DNA of 64,000 nt from Ectobius pallidus (Eukaryota > Arthropoda > Insecta > Blattodea > Ectobiidae): contig CAXKWD010000009.1 of assembly GCA_964059195.1 (NCBI GenBank), positions 147,493,890-147,557,889 on the forward strand. Reading direction: 5' to 3'. A program made the translations under genes and the position numbers. Positions 1 to 10,801 of this stretch are shown here, piece by piece (within the stretch, counting starts at the first letter, position 1; each line of letters begins with the position of its first letter). The notes under the pieces are model-generated. The model ran no database searches and was not told the origin of the DNA. It worked only from the letters and a program-made list of their open reading frames with translations.

Positions 1-1358
1 ATAGAAATTTTATTTCATTGTTTAGCCATAGTCTCTTAGCTTGAAGAATAGTAGTGTTAGCTGTCGGGTGTTTAGATGTGGTTTTCAAATTAATGTATTT
101 GGGTATCAGTCCTTTTTGCTTGCATAATTTATTAAAGTAAATATTAGCTGTGGTTTTCATTAATTTTCTCTTCGTATTGGTAAATGTATTGATGAGCCTA
201 GCTTGGCTTGCTATATCAGTATTAATGAATTTCATCTTTTATTTGAGGGTAATTGTATAGTATAAATGTTTGGAAATTTTTTTTTTTTTTTATTTTTTTT
301 TTTTTTTTTTAGCCTAAACCCTCAAAAATATATTTACAACCTTGAAGCGAAAAATCAAGAAACCTGTAGATATATATATATATTGGAAGGATATAATATA
401 GACTCAAAGAATTTCTGATATGAAGCGATAAATGTTATAAGTTGTTAATTCCAATAGGAGCGTTAGGTTAGAAGAGTATAAACTTATAATGCGCGTGTGT
501 ATAATATTATAATTTTATTCAAGTAAGCAATCGATCATAACCAAATAAGTTTTTCGTACCTTGTTTAGATAATAGAATCTTATATTTATAGAATATATAT
601 ATTCCAAGTCAATATTAAAAACAGTAGTATTAAATAACTTATTCACAGAATAAAAGTCAAATAATGATAAAAGGTTATGATTATAATATAATGTACAAAA
701 AGTGTTAATAATTGAAATTTATTAAGAATTGGATATAAATAAGCTTATTTTAGCTTTTACAAATTGTATTAAAAGTAATACTTATTCAAAATTGCTTACA
801 GGTATACAATTCTGAATAAGGATTCAATACCCAAAAAATGTGATATAGTCATATATAAAATTAGCGTGGTATAACTACATAAATATAAGTTACCTATAAA
901 AATCTTGTCAAAGTCTAAAAGCTAAGAAAGTTTTTATATCAGAGCGATAAATATTTGAAGTTTCACATCATGTAGTACTTTACCATGTTTTTTATGTAAT
1001 TAGTAGAAATTATGTGGAGAGTCTGTTCTCTTATATTGTTATTATATATTTCCGAAGATCAGAATAGCTTATCCAGTTTGTAGTTCTATATGAGTGTCAA
1101 ATATTATTCATATCAAATTATACTGAAGAATATGCGTCCAAGTATTTATATTATATTGGATGGTATTTAACCTAACTTATTTAGGAGCTGAAAGCCAATT
1201 GAATTGATAAAATTTCTTCAATAAAGCGTAGACGTTGCACTATATTATTATCTGATATATAAACACTACTTATTTTTAGTAGTAGTATCAATAACTGTTA
1301 TATGCTACTTCGTTGATGATATTGATGATTGCAGGATTATCAGGAACTTAATTATTCG
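1..1358 (-). mobile_element. Inverted partial PLE copy (3' region, pseudo-LTR, ORF start)
   Basis: Read on the minus strand, this begins at the equivalent of 4595, runs through the pseudo-LTR to 5716 and continues into the ORF start. Bases 235 down to 1 repeat the first ~78 codons, with the ATG at 233-235, and are cut by the window edge. The switch from inverted to direct copy falls at 1358-1360, where both segments share GCT, a microhomology junction. One small indel (extra A near 748) and poly-T length changes are the differences I saw. Confidence 0.88.
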
Positions 1359-1807
1359 CTTATTTATATCCAATTCTTAATAAATTTCAATTATTAACAC
1401 TTTTTGTACATTATATTATAATCATAACCTTTTATCATTATTTGACTTTTATTCTGTGAATAAGTTATTTAATACTACTGTTTTTAATATTGACTTGGAA
1501 TATATATATTCTATAAATATAAGATTCTATTATCTAAACAAGGTACGAAAAACTTATTTGGTTATGATCGATTGCTTACTTGAATAAAATTATAATATTA
1601 TACACACGCGCATTATAAGTTTATACTCTTCTAACCTAACGCTCCTATTGGAATTAACAACTTATAACATTTATCGCTTCATATCAGAAATTCTTTGAGT
1701 CTATATTATATCCTTCCAATATATATATATATCTACAGGTTTCTTGATTTTTCGCTTCAAGGTTGTAAATATATTTTTGAGGGTTTAGGCTAAAAAAAAA
1801 AAAAAAA

Positions 1808-1838
<31 letters not shown>

Positions 1839-1877
1839 TCCAAACATTTATACTATACAATTACCCTCAAATAAAAG
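1358..1877 (+). repeat. Upstream pseudo-LTR of PLE
   Basis: Direct copy of 5210-5700, immediately upstream of the ORF. It carries a long A-rich tract (about 1792-1836) that is only ~16 bases long in the downstream copy. The repeat runs through the ORF start codon. It probably contains the element's promoter, but I identify no specific promoter motif. Confidence 0.85.
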
Positions 1878-4310
1878 ATGAAATTCATTAATACTGATAT
1901 AGCAAGCCAAGCTAGGCTCATCAATACATTTACCAATACGAAGAGAAAATTAATGAAAACCACAGCTAATATTTACTTTAATAAATTATGCAAGCAAAAA
2001 GGACTGATACCCAAATACATTAATTTGAAAACCACATCTAAACACCCGACAGCTAACACTACTATTCTTCAAGCTAAGAGACTATGGCTAAACAATGAAA
2101 TAAAATTTCTATACAAAAAGAAAGAATTTCTTACGAATCAAATATATGATCAACATTTACATGCAGGTAAAATCTTTCAACAACAATGGACATACATTCA
2201 CAACGATATACATACAAAATTACAAATAGAAATAGACAAAAAATATCAGAATATGAACAAAAAGATAGAAAACTTAGTAAAACATAAACAAACTAGAACA
2301 AACACAATAGATAATCACGAGCCCCACTCACCCATAGATATCAAATTCTATCCACGTGTTCTCAACTTGACAAAAACTACTTTCAATGAACAAGAAACGA
2401 AAATTCTTCAACAAGGATATAAATTTAACTTTGAAATGCCTACCAAAAAGAAAATTGAAACGTTAATTATAGATACTGAAACAGCTATATCCAATGCTCC
2501 ATTGCAAAAACAGCCACAGCTAAGAAACGATCTTGCTACAGTAATAAAAGAAACATATATAGACAATCCATCTACTTCAAATAAAAAATTTACTAATCTC
2601 AAAAACCTAAAAGAAATTAATGAAAAATTAAAAAACAGCAACATCAAGCATACGAAGGCTGATAAAGGAAATACCATAGTCTTGATAGATAATGAAGATT
2701 ATATTGCTAAAACATTAGAGTTCTTTGCAGATAACAACATCTCAGAAATAGAAAAAGACCCTACGGAAAAATTCCAAACACAAATTAAGAACATCATAAA
2801 AGCATCTGACCTTATACTCAATGAACACGACATAAGAAATAGCATTAATATGAACCCCAAAATTCCATACTTAAGAGCTCAAATAAAAACTCATAAAAAT
2901 AACTATCCGATTAGGCCCGTTGTAAACTTCACTAATGCTCCTACCTATAGAATTTCTAAAACTATGTCAAACATTATTAAAGATAAAATCAAACTAACTA
3001 ATAAATACACAATTAAAAATTCAATAGATTTTGCTAATAAAATAAAAGACATCACACTGAACAAAAATGAAATTCTAATATCGTTAGATATTAAAAACTT
3101 ATATACAAACATTCCTATAGATAATACACTTAATATACTACACAACAATCTGCTCACAACCAAAGAAAATCCATTAGTAACCGAACAAATAGTTAATATG
3201 ATTTCGCATATCTTGAAACAAAACTACTTCAAATTTAACAATAAAATTTACCTCCAAAAAAAAGGTCTAGCCATGGGTTCCCCTTTATCTGGTACTGTTT
3301 CAGAAATTTTCCTTCAAAATTTAGAAAATACACTTGTAAATAAATTAATTCATAAACATAATATTAAAGCTTATTATCGCTATGTGGATGACATTTTCAT
3401 TATTTGCAATAAAAACAAACCAGAAGAAATATTACAAGATTTCAATAAATTGAACCAAAACTTAACTTTCACACTAGAAAAAGAATGTGAAAATAAACTT
3501 TCTTTTCTAGACATAGAAATGACTAGACAACACAATAAAATCTTGTTTAATATATTTAGGAAATCTACATATACAGACACCATGATAAATAAACATTCTA
3601 ATCATCCTTTTAAACAGAAAATTTCAGCCATTAATAGTATGGTTTATAGAATGATAAACTTACCACTAAGCAAAAAAGCTTATGATAAAGAATATAGAAC
3701 TATTATCCAAATAGCTCAAAATAATGGTTACAATAAACAAACAGTCCACAAGATAGTTAATAAATTTAAAAGAAAAGCCTCGATTATACGTAACAATAAT
3801 AGCCAGTTGACTCCTATTAAAGATAACAAAAAACTAAATTTTGCTACTTTTGATTATACAGACAACAAAATACACAAAATAACAAAAATACTAGAAAGAA
3901 ACAACTTCCGCATTGCATACAAAACTAATAACAACTTAAAGAATAAACTCTACAATATAAATAACAATAAAGAAGACATTTACGATAACAATGGTGTATA
4001 TAAGTTAGAATGTCTGGATTGTAACAAATTATATATAGGGCAAACCGGGAGGAAATTCAAATTAAGATACAAAGAACACATGCTTGACTACAAACATAGA
4101 AGATATAAATCTGCATATGCCAAGCACTTAATCACACACAACCACAAACATGACAAAATTGAAAATACACTAACTGTTATCCACAAACACAAAAAAGATA
4201 GAAAATTAAACACATTAGAATCTCTAGAAATATATAAAAACAAAAACAATATCCTTAATGAAAACTTAATTGAACACAACCCCCTTTTCGAACTCGCTCT
4301 AGTAGCCTAA
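1878..4310 (+). CDS. PLE polyprotein: reverse transcriptase with C-terminal GIY-YIG endonuclease
   Basis: The 810-residue open frame has no stop or frameshift. Reverse-transcriptase motifs run in order: a THKNNYPIRPVVN segment near residue 345, motif A with Asp404 in LISLDIKNLYTNIP, motif B GLAMGSPLSG, the catalytic YVDD at about residues 502-505, and LSFLDIEM after it. A C-terminal GIY-YIG nuclease starts at about Gly706 (GVY), followed by LYIGQTGR and an Arg-containing helix (FKLRYKEH). This domain order defines endonuclease-bearing Penelope-like elements, which nick the target and copy their RNA in the nucleus. A Lys-rich N-terminus fits nucleic-acid binding. Start: first ATG after the pseudo-LTR A-tract; the same ATG begins the inverted copy and is duplicated at 5701. 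Base composition is very AT-rich, as in the rest of the element. It looks competent for activity, though this cannot be proven from sequence. Confidence 0.95.
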   Translation: MKFINTDIASQARLINTFTNTKRKLMKTTANIYFNKLCKQKGLIPKYINLKTTSKHPTANTTILQAKRLWLNNEIKFLYKKKEFLTNQIYDQHLHAGKIFQQQWTYIHNDIHTKLQIEIDKKYQNMNKKIENLVKHKQTRTNTIDNHEPHSPIDIKFYPRVLNLTKTTFNEQETKILQQGYKFNFEMPTKKKIETLIIDTETAISNAPLQKQPQLRNDLATVIKETYIDNPSTSNKKFTNLKNLKEINEKLKNSNIKHTKADKGNTIVLIDNEDYIAKTLEFFADNNISEIEKDPTEKFQTQIKNIIKASDLILNEHDIRNSINMNPKIPYLRAQIKTHKNNYPIRPVVNFTNAPTYRISKTMSNIIKDKIKLTNKYTIKNSIDFANKIKDITLNKNEILISLDIKNLYTNIPIDNTLNILHNNLLTTKENPLVTEQIVNMISHILKQNYFKFNNKIYLQKKGLAMGSPLSGTVSEIFLQNLENTLVNKLIHKHNIKAYYRYVDDIFIICNKNKPEEILQDFNKLNQNLTFTLEKECENKLSFLDIEMTRQHNKILFNIFRKSTYTDTMINKHSNHPFKQKISAINSMVYRMINLPLSKKAYDKEYRTIIQIAQNNGYNKQTVHKIVNKFKRKASIIRNNNSQLTPIKDNKKLNFATFDYTDNKIHKITKILERNNFRIAYKTNNNLKNKLYNINNNKEDIYDNNGVYKLECLDCNKLYIGQTGRKFKLRYKEHMLDYKHRRYKSAYAKHLITHNHKHDKIENTLTVIHKHKKDRKLNTLESLEIYKNKNNILNENLIEHNPLFELALVA

Positions 4311-5209
4311 GATCTACGCTTAGATTATACTACCCGTTAGTATCTACATAGTACTCAACATGGTTATACTCACATAGATCTACAATTGATTACAAGGTTA
4401 GTGTTTGAAATTATCATTCAATTCACTTTAGATTTATATCTATCTCAATAACTCAATGACCCTAATATTTATATTCACTTTTTTACGTGGTTTTAATTAA
4501 TTTCTTATTGTATTTTTACTTAAAGACTATGGACTGAAGATGGTACATCTTTGTGCCGAAATGTACATTTCCAAGTAAACAACCTACGACTAGAAGCGAA
4601 TAATTAAGTTCCTGATAATCCTGCAATCATCAATATCATCAACGAAGTAGCATATAACAGTTATTGATACTACTACTAAAAATAAGTAGTGTTTATATAT
4701 CAGATAATAATATAGTGCAACGTCTACGCTTTATTGAAGAAATTTTATCAATTCAATTGGCTTTCAGCTCCTAAATAAGTTAGGTTAAATACCATCCAAT
4801 ATAATATAAATACTTGGACGCATATTCTTCAGTATAATTTGATATGAATAATATTTGACACTCATATAGAACTACAAACTGGATAAGCTATTCTGATCTT
4901 CGGAAATATATAATAACAATATAAGAGAACAGACTCTCCACATAATTTCTACTAATTACATAAAAAACATGGTAAAGTACTACATGATGTGAAACTTCAA
5001 ATATTTATCGCTCTGATATAAAAACTTTCTTAGCTTTTAGACTTTGACAAGATTTTTATAGGTAACTTATATTTATGTAGTTATACCACGCTAATTTTAT
5101 ATATGACTATATCACATTTTTTGGGTATTGAATCCTTATTCAGAATTGTATACCTGTAAGCAATTTTGAATAAGTATTACTTTTAATACAATTTGTAAAA
5201 GCTAAATAA
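4311..5209 (+). other. PLE 3' region between ORF and downstream pseudo-LTR
   Basis: AT-rich non-coding part of the element. The portion from about 4595 onward is repeated in inverted orientation at 1-1358; the portion 4311-4594, which includes the ribozyme-like motif, is not present in that copy. Confidence 0.8.
4518..4576 (+). ncRNA. Candidate type I hammerhead ribozyme motif of PLE
   Basis: CTGAAGA (4534-4540) is followed by a five-pair stem II (GGTAC with GTGCC, six-base loop), then GAAA (4558-4561), a very short stem III (ATG/CAT) and a NUH site (predicted cut after about 4569). The flanks can form stem I (GGA/TCC and ACTT/AAGT, asymmetric internal loop). Minimal hammerheads are known in PLEs. 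One oddity is an extra U (4541) between the core and stem II, so activity is uncertain. Confidence 0.45.
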
Positions 5210-5716
5210 GCTTATTTATATCCAATTCTTAATAAATTTCAATTATTAACACTTTTTGTACATTATATTATAATCATAACCTTTTATCATTATTTGACTT
5301 TTATTCTGTGAATAAGTTATTTAATACTACTGTTTTTAATATTGACTTGGAATATATATATTCTATAAATATAAGATTCTATTATCTAAACAAGGTACGA
5401 AAAACTTATTTGGTTATGATCGATTGCTTACTTGAATAAAATTATAATATTATACACACGCGCATTATAAGTTTATACTCTTCTAACCTAACGCTCCTAT
5501 TGGAATTAACAACTTATAACATTTATCGCTTCATATCAGAAATTCTTTGAGTCTATATTATATCCTTCCAATATATATATATATCTACAGGTTTCTTGAT
5601 TTTTCGCTTCAAGGTTGTAAATATATTTTTGAGGGTTTAGGCTAAAAAAAAAAAAAAAATTTCCAAACATTTATACTATACAATTACCCTCAAATAAAAG
5701 ATGAAATTCATTAATA
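5210..5716 (+). repeat. Downstream pseudo-LTR of PLE
   Basis: Near-identical to 1358-1877, with a shorter A-tract (5643-5658). It ends after a copy of the ORF start (ATGAAATTCATTAAT) and then passes into unrelated sequence. Confidence 0.85.
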
Positions 5717-5772
5717 TAGAAGATGTGTGTGTTGAACAAAAATTTAAAATGTGTGCAGTAGACCTATTAATT

Positions 5773-6305
5773 ATTAAGTACCAGTATGGTACTTTATGAG
5801 ATTGTGTGGTGGACGGGAAAATGTCTGTCCGTCTGCCTGTGTGTCTGTACGCGCGACAATTCAAATACGCTTTATTGGATTTTAATGAAACTTGGTATAC
5901 GCATTTATAACGTCCATGGGAAGAAGCCTATTAATTTTGGACGAAATTGGTTGACCGGTACTGGAGTAATGCCCAATTCAGTGCCTATTTTATGGTATTT
6001 TTTTAGAATATATGAAATGGAAATCAGTTACCATGACAACATATTGTTTTACAAAATTCTTATACGGCTTTGGAAGTTGCAATACAGTTAGCTTTGACAA
6101 ATAACATTATCCACATATACCTTCACATATAATTATCAAACTAGACCTTTCTTCTATAAGCCCTGCTTAATGAATCGATTTAGAGCTTAACTCAGAAATC
6201 GATTACAAAAATAACTTATTTTCTGAATATCATAATTGCAGTTATCACTGATTAAACAAAAGCATTCTGACAATTTGTTACATCAGTTTACCTGATTTTA
6301 TTTTA
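5773..6305 (+). repeat. Family D element, near full length
   Basis: Interspersed ~530-bp repeat. The 5' end reads TTAAGTACCAGTATGG and the 3' end resembles CATTCTGGCACTTTGTTACATC; the two form an inverted repeat (AAGTGCCAGAATG in the consensus). Other copies lie at 15469, 26158, 33140, 36525-37703, 38061-39660 and 47858. Open frames inside are short and not conserved, so it looks non-autonomous; its class is unknown to me. Confidence 0.7.
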
Positions 6306-7154
6306 TTTGTATATTTTAGACATTCGTTGCTACATTTTGTGAGAAGTAGAATGTTATTAAGCCATCCGTTCCTATCAAAAAATGACATTCATAAAGTTTT
6401 CATTGGAAAAAATATGATATAAACATTAGTTTGTGGGGATGAAAGTGTTATATCGATGTACAAGACATTCCTTGTTAAATTTGTACATCTAAAATCAAAG
6501 CTTCTGTACTGAGAACATTGTTATGCATGCAATGTATTAGGAGGCCATGGACCACAAGCGTCTGTTTGCAGATGACCATGATTCGGCTGCTATGGTTATT
6601 AACATTTTATTTCGTCCCCCAACGCGGTTTCTTTGTCTGCTCGCAATGCGTGTTTTCCCCATTTAATTCTGGACTATGAAATACTTGACGACAACCGCCA
6701 GATGACGTTAAAATACGAATGTCACAAATATTCTGAGCTGGAGTGTTTTTCCCTCGGCATTCCAGACCGCTCTTTATTCAAGTGGCTGTACCGAGACCAC
6801 TGAGCCTGCTCCGCTTTTTATTTATTTTTCTGTCGGATTCCCGATCTTGTTTTTTGCACAGCCGGAGAACGATTTTAATTCTTTAGAGAAATTAAACAAT
6901 GGGCAATTTGTAGGTTGTAAAAGCGGAATGCGAAGCCCGCATGTCGGCGGCTTGACAGGCCTTTCTTCACTGTCTCTCTGATAAATTAGTGGTCACTTCC
7001 GGTTGCTACGGACGCCATGATAACGACAACACATTCCCATAATTATAATGACAAGCTCATCTGCGAACAGACGGTCTAATCGCAGCCTATAAAATCTATC
7101 AAGGCAAACACACAAAAACAAAAATGTAGTCTGCGATTCTGACAATGTATACAT
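6306..7154. other. Unassigned intron-2 stretch with imperfect inverted repeat
   Basis: I recognise no gene. Arms at 6558-6575 and 7058-7075 (GCGTCTGTTTGCAGATGA against TCATCTGCGAACAGACGGT) bracket about 480 bp and could be the ends of an old MITE. No clear target duplication was seen. Confidence 0.4.
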
Positions 7155-7894
7155 AGGGCCCTGATTTCGGTGTTAACTTCCTTCTATTTCGGTGGGTATT
7201 TCGTCAAATAAAATACTTTATACTACACTGGGAACACTCCGCAATGATAAACTTTGCTTCTTTATTTACATGAACTAACACTCCCCCCCTTATATGAACT
7301 GAAGTAACTTTCGATTTAGAGATGATTAGAGTTAATGTTCAAATATAATTACGAGAAATATTATCGTAATTTCTACTAAACACCATCAGATAGCCACTTG
7401 CAAACAGAAATGCCAACCATACCACTGTGGATAAAAGACGAAATCTGTTGAATATAAGTAACAAACATTTTACACTCTTCTGCTGTAATCGATCATAGGC
7501 ATCGCTAACTTGGCAAATACATAGCAGGAAAGGAGAGTACTCAACAGTACAAACCAGGTCACAGACAATCTTTGCGTAAATTCTGCAATCTTTGTAATGG
7601 ATCACAAATATCGATATGTCGGTAAATCTTCGACAGCCACAGAAACAGCAGAAAAAAAGCATGCTGCTAAGAAATAAAAAATACAGTAAGTTTCACCAAA
7701 ACACATTATTGTGCTCATTTCTCACTTTATGGACAAAAGGGGCATATTTCGCGGAATCGAGTAAATTTCGCGATATTTCGTGGATTCAATTTGGTTCATA
7801 TTGGTATTTTAAGCATATAAAAGCTAAGTATAGCTAAGGGAGGTTGTTTTATAAAATTTCGCGCTTATCGTTGTTACCAAAAAATACGGGCCCT
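7155..7894 (+). mobile_element. hAT-like non-autonomous element, 740 bp
   Basis: Ends AGGGCCCTG and CGGGCCCT are inverted. They are flanked by near-identical 8-bp duplications GTATACAT (7147-7154) and GTATACAG (7895-7902), typical of hAT insertion. Short open frames within show no transposase similarity that I recognise. Confidence 0.65.
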
Positions 7895-7971
7895 GTATAC
7901 AGAGTAGCAATATTTTCACTGTTCATAGAGAAAACATAACTGCAACTTCTAATAGGAGATAAATATGTGCA

Positions 7972-8155
7972 TATTCATTCATGAACAACAGATTATTGTC
8001 TCTGTTGGATATTGCATGAGAATATTATAGGAGACAAATTCCATTAAGGGCAATCAGTCATAGGAGAGAGGTTCCAGTTGGTAGAGCACGGTCCTGGGTT
8101 CAAATCCCAGTGTCAGAGGAATTTTTCTCCTATTATATTATCTCCTAATAAGGGA
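7972..8155 (+). mobile_element. SINE family A fragments, minus then plus
   Basis: 7972-8035 matches the 3' half of SINE A on the minus strand. 8040-8155 is a plus-strand copy with an internally deleted tRNA-like head that keeps the B-box-like GGTTCAAATCCC followed by GGAATTTTTCTCCT. The two pieces meet head to head, as also seen at 34785-35040. Confidence 0.6.
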
Positions 8156-8588
8156 TCCTTACCCTAGGGATTCGAAATTTTCATGTTATAGCGTGATATC
8201 TCCAAAGGGTGAAAGATAAGTTTAGCCTATTTTATTTTCGTTGCTGTTATTTTTTCTTCCACTGTCCCTATTAACAATGATGATAAAGTAATGTAAAACA
8301 CGCGTTTTTACTTATAAATGTATTTAAAATTTATTAAATTCAAGAATTATACTTTATAAGAATAGCCTACTTGGTCAACGGAAAAATGTTTGTCCGTCTG
8401 CCCGTAAAATACGCCTTTTGTATAAGCTCTCTAAAACAGCTGCTTGTCGGACTGGTAACCAAGGCCGCTAAAATTGCATAAAAATGCAGTTTTTATCGGC
8501 ATAGTACTTGAAAGTCGTCATGGCAATCTATAAACAAGCTACTTTTGTTAAGAGATTTTTGCTCTTTAACGTAAAATGTGTATGCTAC
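8156..8588. other. Unassigned intron-2 sequence
   Basis: No coding potential recognised. A small family-D-like scrap (GTTTGTCCGTCTGCCCG) occurs near 8389. Confidence 0.4.
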
Positions 8589-8810
8589 CATAGGCGTAAC
8601 CAGGCCGACCATATGGGGGGGGTTATAACATCCAGGGAGAGGGGGGTCCGGGGGCCCTCCCCCGGAAAATTTTAAAAATTAAGATGCAAAATACTCGTAT
8701 TAAGTAATTTATGGGCAGACTTTAAAAAATTATACAATTTTCCTTTTTTTAATCAATGGGGGGGGGGGGGGTTCAAACCCCCAACCCCCCCCCCCCTCAG
8801 TACGCCTATG
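8589..8810 (+). mobile_element. hAT-type MITE, CATAGGCGTA ends
   Basis: 222 bp with inverted ends CATAGGCGTA/TACGCCTATG and a perfect 8-bp target duplication TATGCTAC (8581-8588 and 8811-8818). Subterminal G- and C-runs can pair. A longer relative lies at 24198-24660. Confidence 0.85.
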
Positions 8811-8818
8811 TATGCTAC

Positions 8819-9353
8819 AGAGCATTAAAATCATTACAATTTAGTGGTCATACGTCAATAATGAAGCAAAGTAGGGTTAAAATTTTCATTAAATTGACTT
8901 CTTAACTTCTTCTTTTGACAGAGTTCTTAGTGATCGATAAAAACCTGATTCTTAATCAATTAACAACAGCTATATCATAATTTAGTGTTTCCATAATCTG
9001 AAAAATTTACAGACTAATCACCTGACTGGCCGCCACTGCATTAGTTTTTTAATGAATAACTCCAGTGTTAACAACGAAGTTCCTTTGTTTTTCATTTTTT
9101 TTTTTCAAATTTCAGAAGTGAATGGCGGCCATGCCCTGGGAGATTTTATGCTGTAACAGGAACAACTAAATCCATAGTATAGTATAAATTCGACCATTTA
9201 TTTATTTATTATGATAATTTAATGGGTTAGAAAATGTCACGGCTGATATTGTCGGCAAAGATTCAGGCAGTGTTCTGTGTGCAGACGACACAGTCCTAAC
9301 CTAGCTCCTAGCTGACCACGAAAATTTCCGAAATTGTGTATAGTGGAACTCAC
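8819..9353. other. Intron 2 of integrin gene, proximal part
   Basis: Begins (on the minus strand) with the donor GTGAGT at 9353-9348. I recognise no further exon between here and the left window edge, so exon 3 should lie outside the window. Confidence 0.5.
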
Positions 9354-9475
9354 CTGACAAATCGAAAGGCACTTCCTGGCAGGCGTCGTCCCTGCTGACA
9401 TCACACCGGTATACAGCGCCGCCCCGGATCACGCCGGGCTGTCGAGTCTGGGCTTCCGGGGCGCCCACAAGAACC
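9354..9475 (-). CDS. Integrin alpha chain, coding exon 2 (first FG-GAP blade)
   Basis: The minus-strand exon is preceded by a pyrimidine-rich acceptor (TTGTTCATTCCAG) and followed by donor GTGAGT. Its single G completes a Trp codon begun in exon 1, then 40 codons follow, including VLVGAPEAQT, QPGV, GGAVYRC and CQEVPFD, and one G begins the next codon. This is the hallmark first beta-propeller repeat of integrin alpha chains; the VLVGAP...QPGV...GGAVY pattern with a disulfide-spaced Cys pair is typical of the RGD-binding group (insect alphaPS2/inflated, vertebrate alpha5/alphaV). The protein is a type I membrane adhesion receptor that pairs with a beta subunit and binds extracellular matrix. 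Subfamily assignment rests on 90 residues only. The following exon lies beyond the left edge of the window. Confidence 0.9.
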
Positions 9476-9639
9476 CTGGAATGAACAAGAAACAAGAGGT
9501 TAATATCACGTACGTAGCCTACATTTATTTCATTTATTTATTTTATGCCCTTTTTAGTTCCTGCTTTTAATATATACCTATACCTTTTCAGCACCTGCCC
9601 TTGATATACAGAGTGTTAATGAATAGCACCGAAACAGTT

Positions 9640-9775
9640 TACCTGTGTATAGAGGGGACATAGACACAGACAATTTTCGGGGGTTTTTGGGCTAGGGAAT
9701 TCTAATCTGAGGTCTCCCCCCCCCCCCGGGCAGCGCACTTTAATCGTGAAATGCACGTCGAAATAGGGTTTTTTT
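9640..9775 (+). repeat. Degenerate Helitron E internal remnant
   Basis: Resembles 60530-60660 inside a Helitron-like E copy (GGTTTTTGGGC...CTGAGGT...CTTTAATCGTG), with a C-run expansion. Both ends are missing. Confidence 0.4.
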
Positions 9776-9948
9776 TTAAATTATCAGTTGTTTTACTTGT
9801 TTATACATGATTTGGGTAAGGTTCATGAATCTACATTCTAATCGTTTCATTTCGGATCTGCATGCCCTAAAGCAACACAAGATTCGTTCTATTCGTTTAA
9901 TTATTTATATTTATTATGTCAAACAATATTTTATATATATATAAGTTA

Positions 9949-10783
9949 CTAGCATGTGCCCGCGGCTTCACCCGCGATAATTATTTCAAAAATTAAAAAT
10001 TAAGAGCATAATAGTAAAATCATAATATTTATTAACTCCTAAATCACGTGGACTACATACCACGATTAGACAGCATCGTCTGGTAAAAGCGACCTCAGAT
10101 TCGAGTTTCTTGGCCCAGAAAACCTCTGTATAGTGAGATTCATCAAAATAAAACAACGTTTGACCATATTTAGGGCTTACAACATTCAAGCCATCGCGAA
10201 AGTTTTATTTTCAAGGTGTGACAAAAATAGACAAAGCCAACTGTAATTGATTTGACATTGAAATGTATAACTGAAAACTTATGTTTTGAAAACGCAAAAA
10301 ATGCACGTTTTTTGCCCGTTTTTCACTCATAACTCACGAACGAAAACTAAAATTAAAATTCCGGTTTCGCGGTGCATTTTCCGACCCTTCAGCCCACCTA
10401 TGTTTCAAATTTCAGATCTCTGCGTTCAGTAGATTTCCCTGAACATCGAGGACAGTTCCTTTTATTAATATAGATAATATGAATTATAATGATACCTTCT
10501 CTAATTTGTCAAACATCCATTTAATTTAATCCAAACCCACCTATACCATTGGCAACAATATGTTCTGTGAATTTGTTTCGATAATTCTATGCAAAAAGGG
10601 ATTAAGTATTTTCAAAAACATTTAATTTTTGGCATTTAGAATCAGAATTTTTCCAAATCCCTTCTTAGTGAGCACCTACATTATGAAACGAAGGTACTGT
10701 CAAAATTCCAAGTCTCTACCTGTTATAGTTTAGGCTCTACGTTGATTCCTGTCAGTCAGGACAAAGCCTTTTATATATATAGA
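9949..10783 (-). mobile_element. Composite Helitron-like element E1
   Basis: On the minus strand it begins TCTATATATATAAAAGGC after an A and ends with a GC hairpin (CGCGG/CCGCG) 7-8 bases before CTAG followed by T, with no target duplication, as expected for Helitrons. A second internal 5'-type terminus (TCTATATTAATAAAAGG) sits at 10474, so 9949-10474 is the simple E element fused to a 5' segment shared with family F. Confidence 0.65.
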
Positions 10784-10801
10784 TATATATATATATATAT
10801 A

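Larger units (their letters stand above)
1..5716 (+). mobile_element. Penelope-like retroelement (PLE) with inverted left piece
   Basis: The unit consists of an inverted partial copy (1-1358), an upstream pseudo-LTR (from 1358), an 810-codon RT/GIY-YIG ORF, a 3' region and a downstream pseudo-LTR ending inside a repeated copy of the first few codons (5701-5716). Terminal repeats in direct orientation plus an inverted 5'-truncated neighbour are known for Penelope-like elements. Copies within the unit look almost identical by eye, so the insertion appears recent. The left end lies outside the window, so target-site duplications cannot be judged. Confidence 0.9.
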
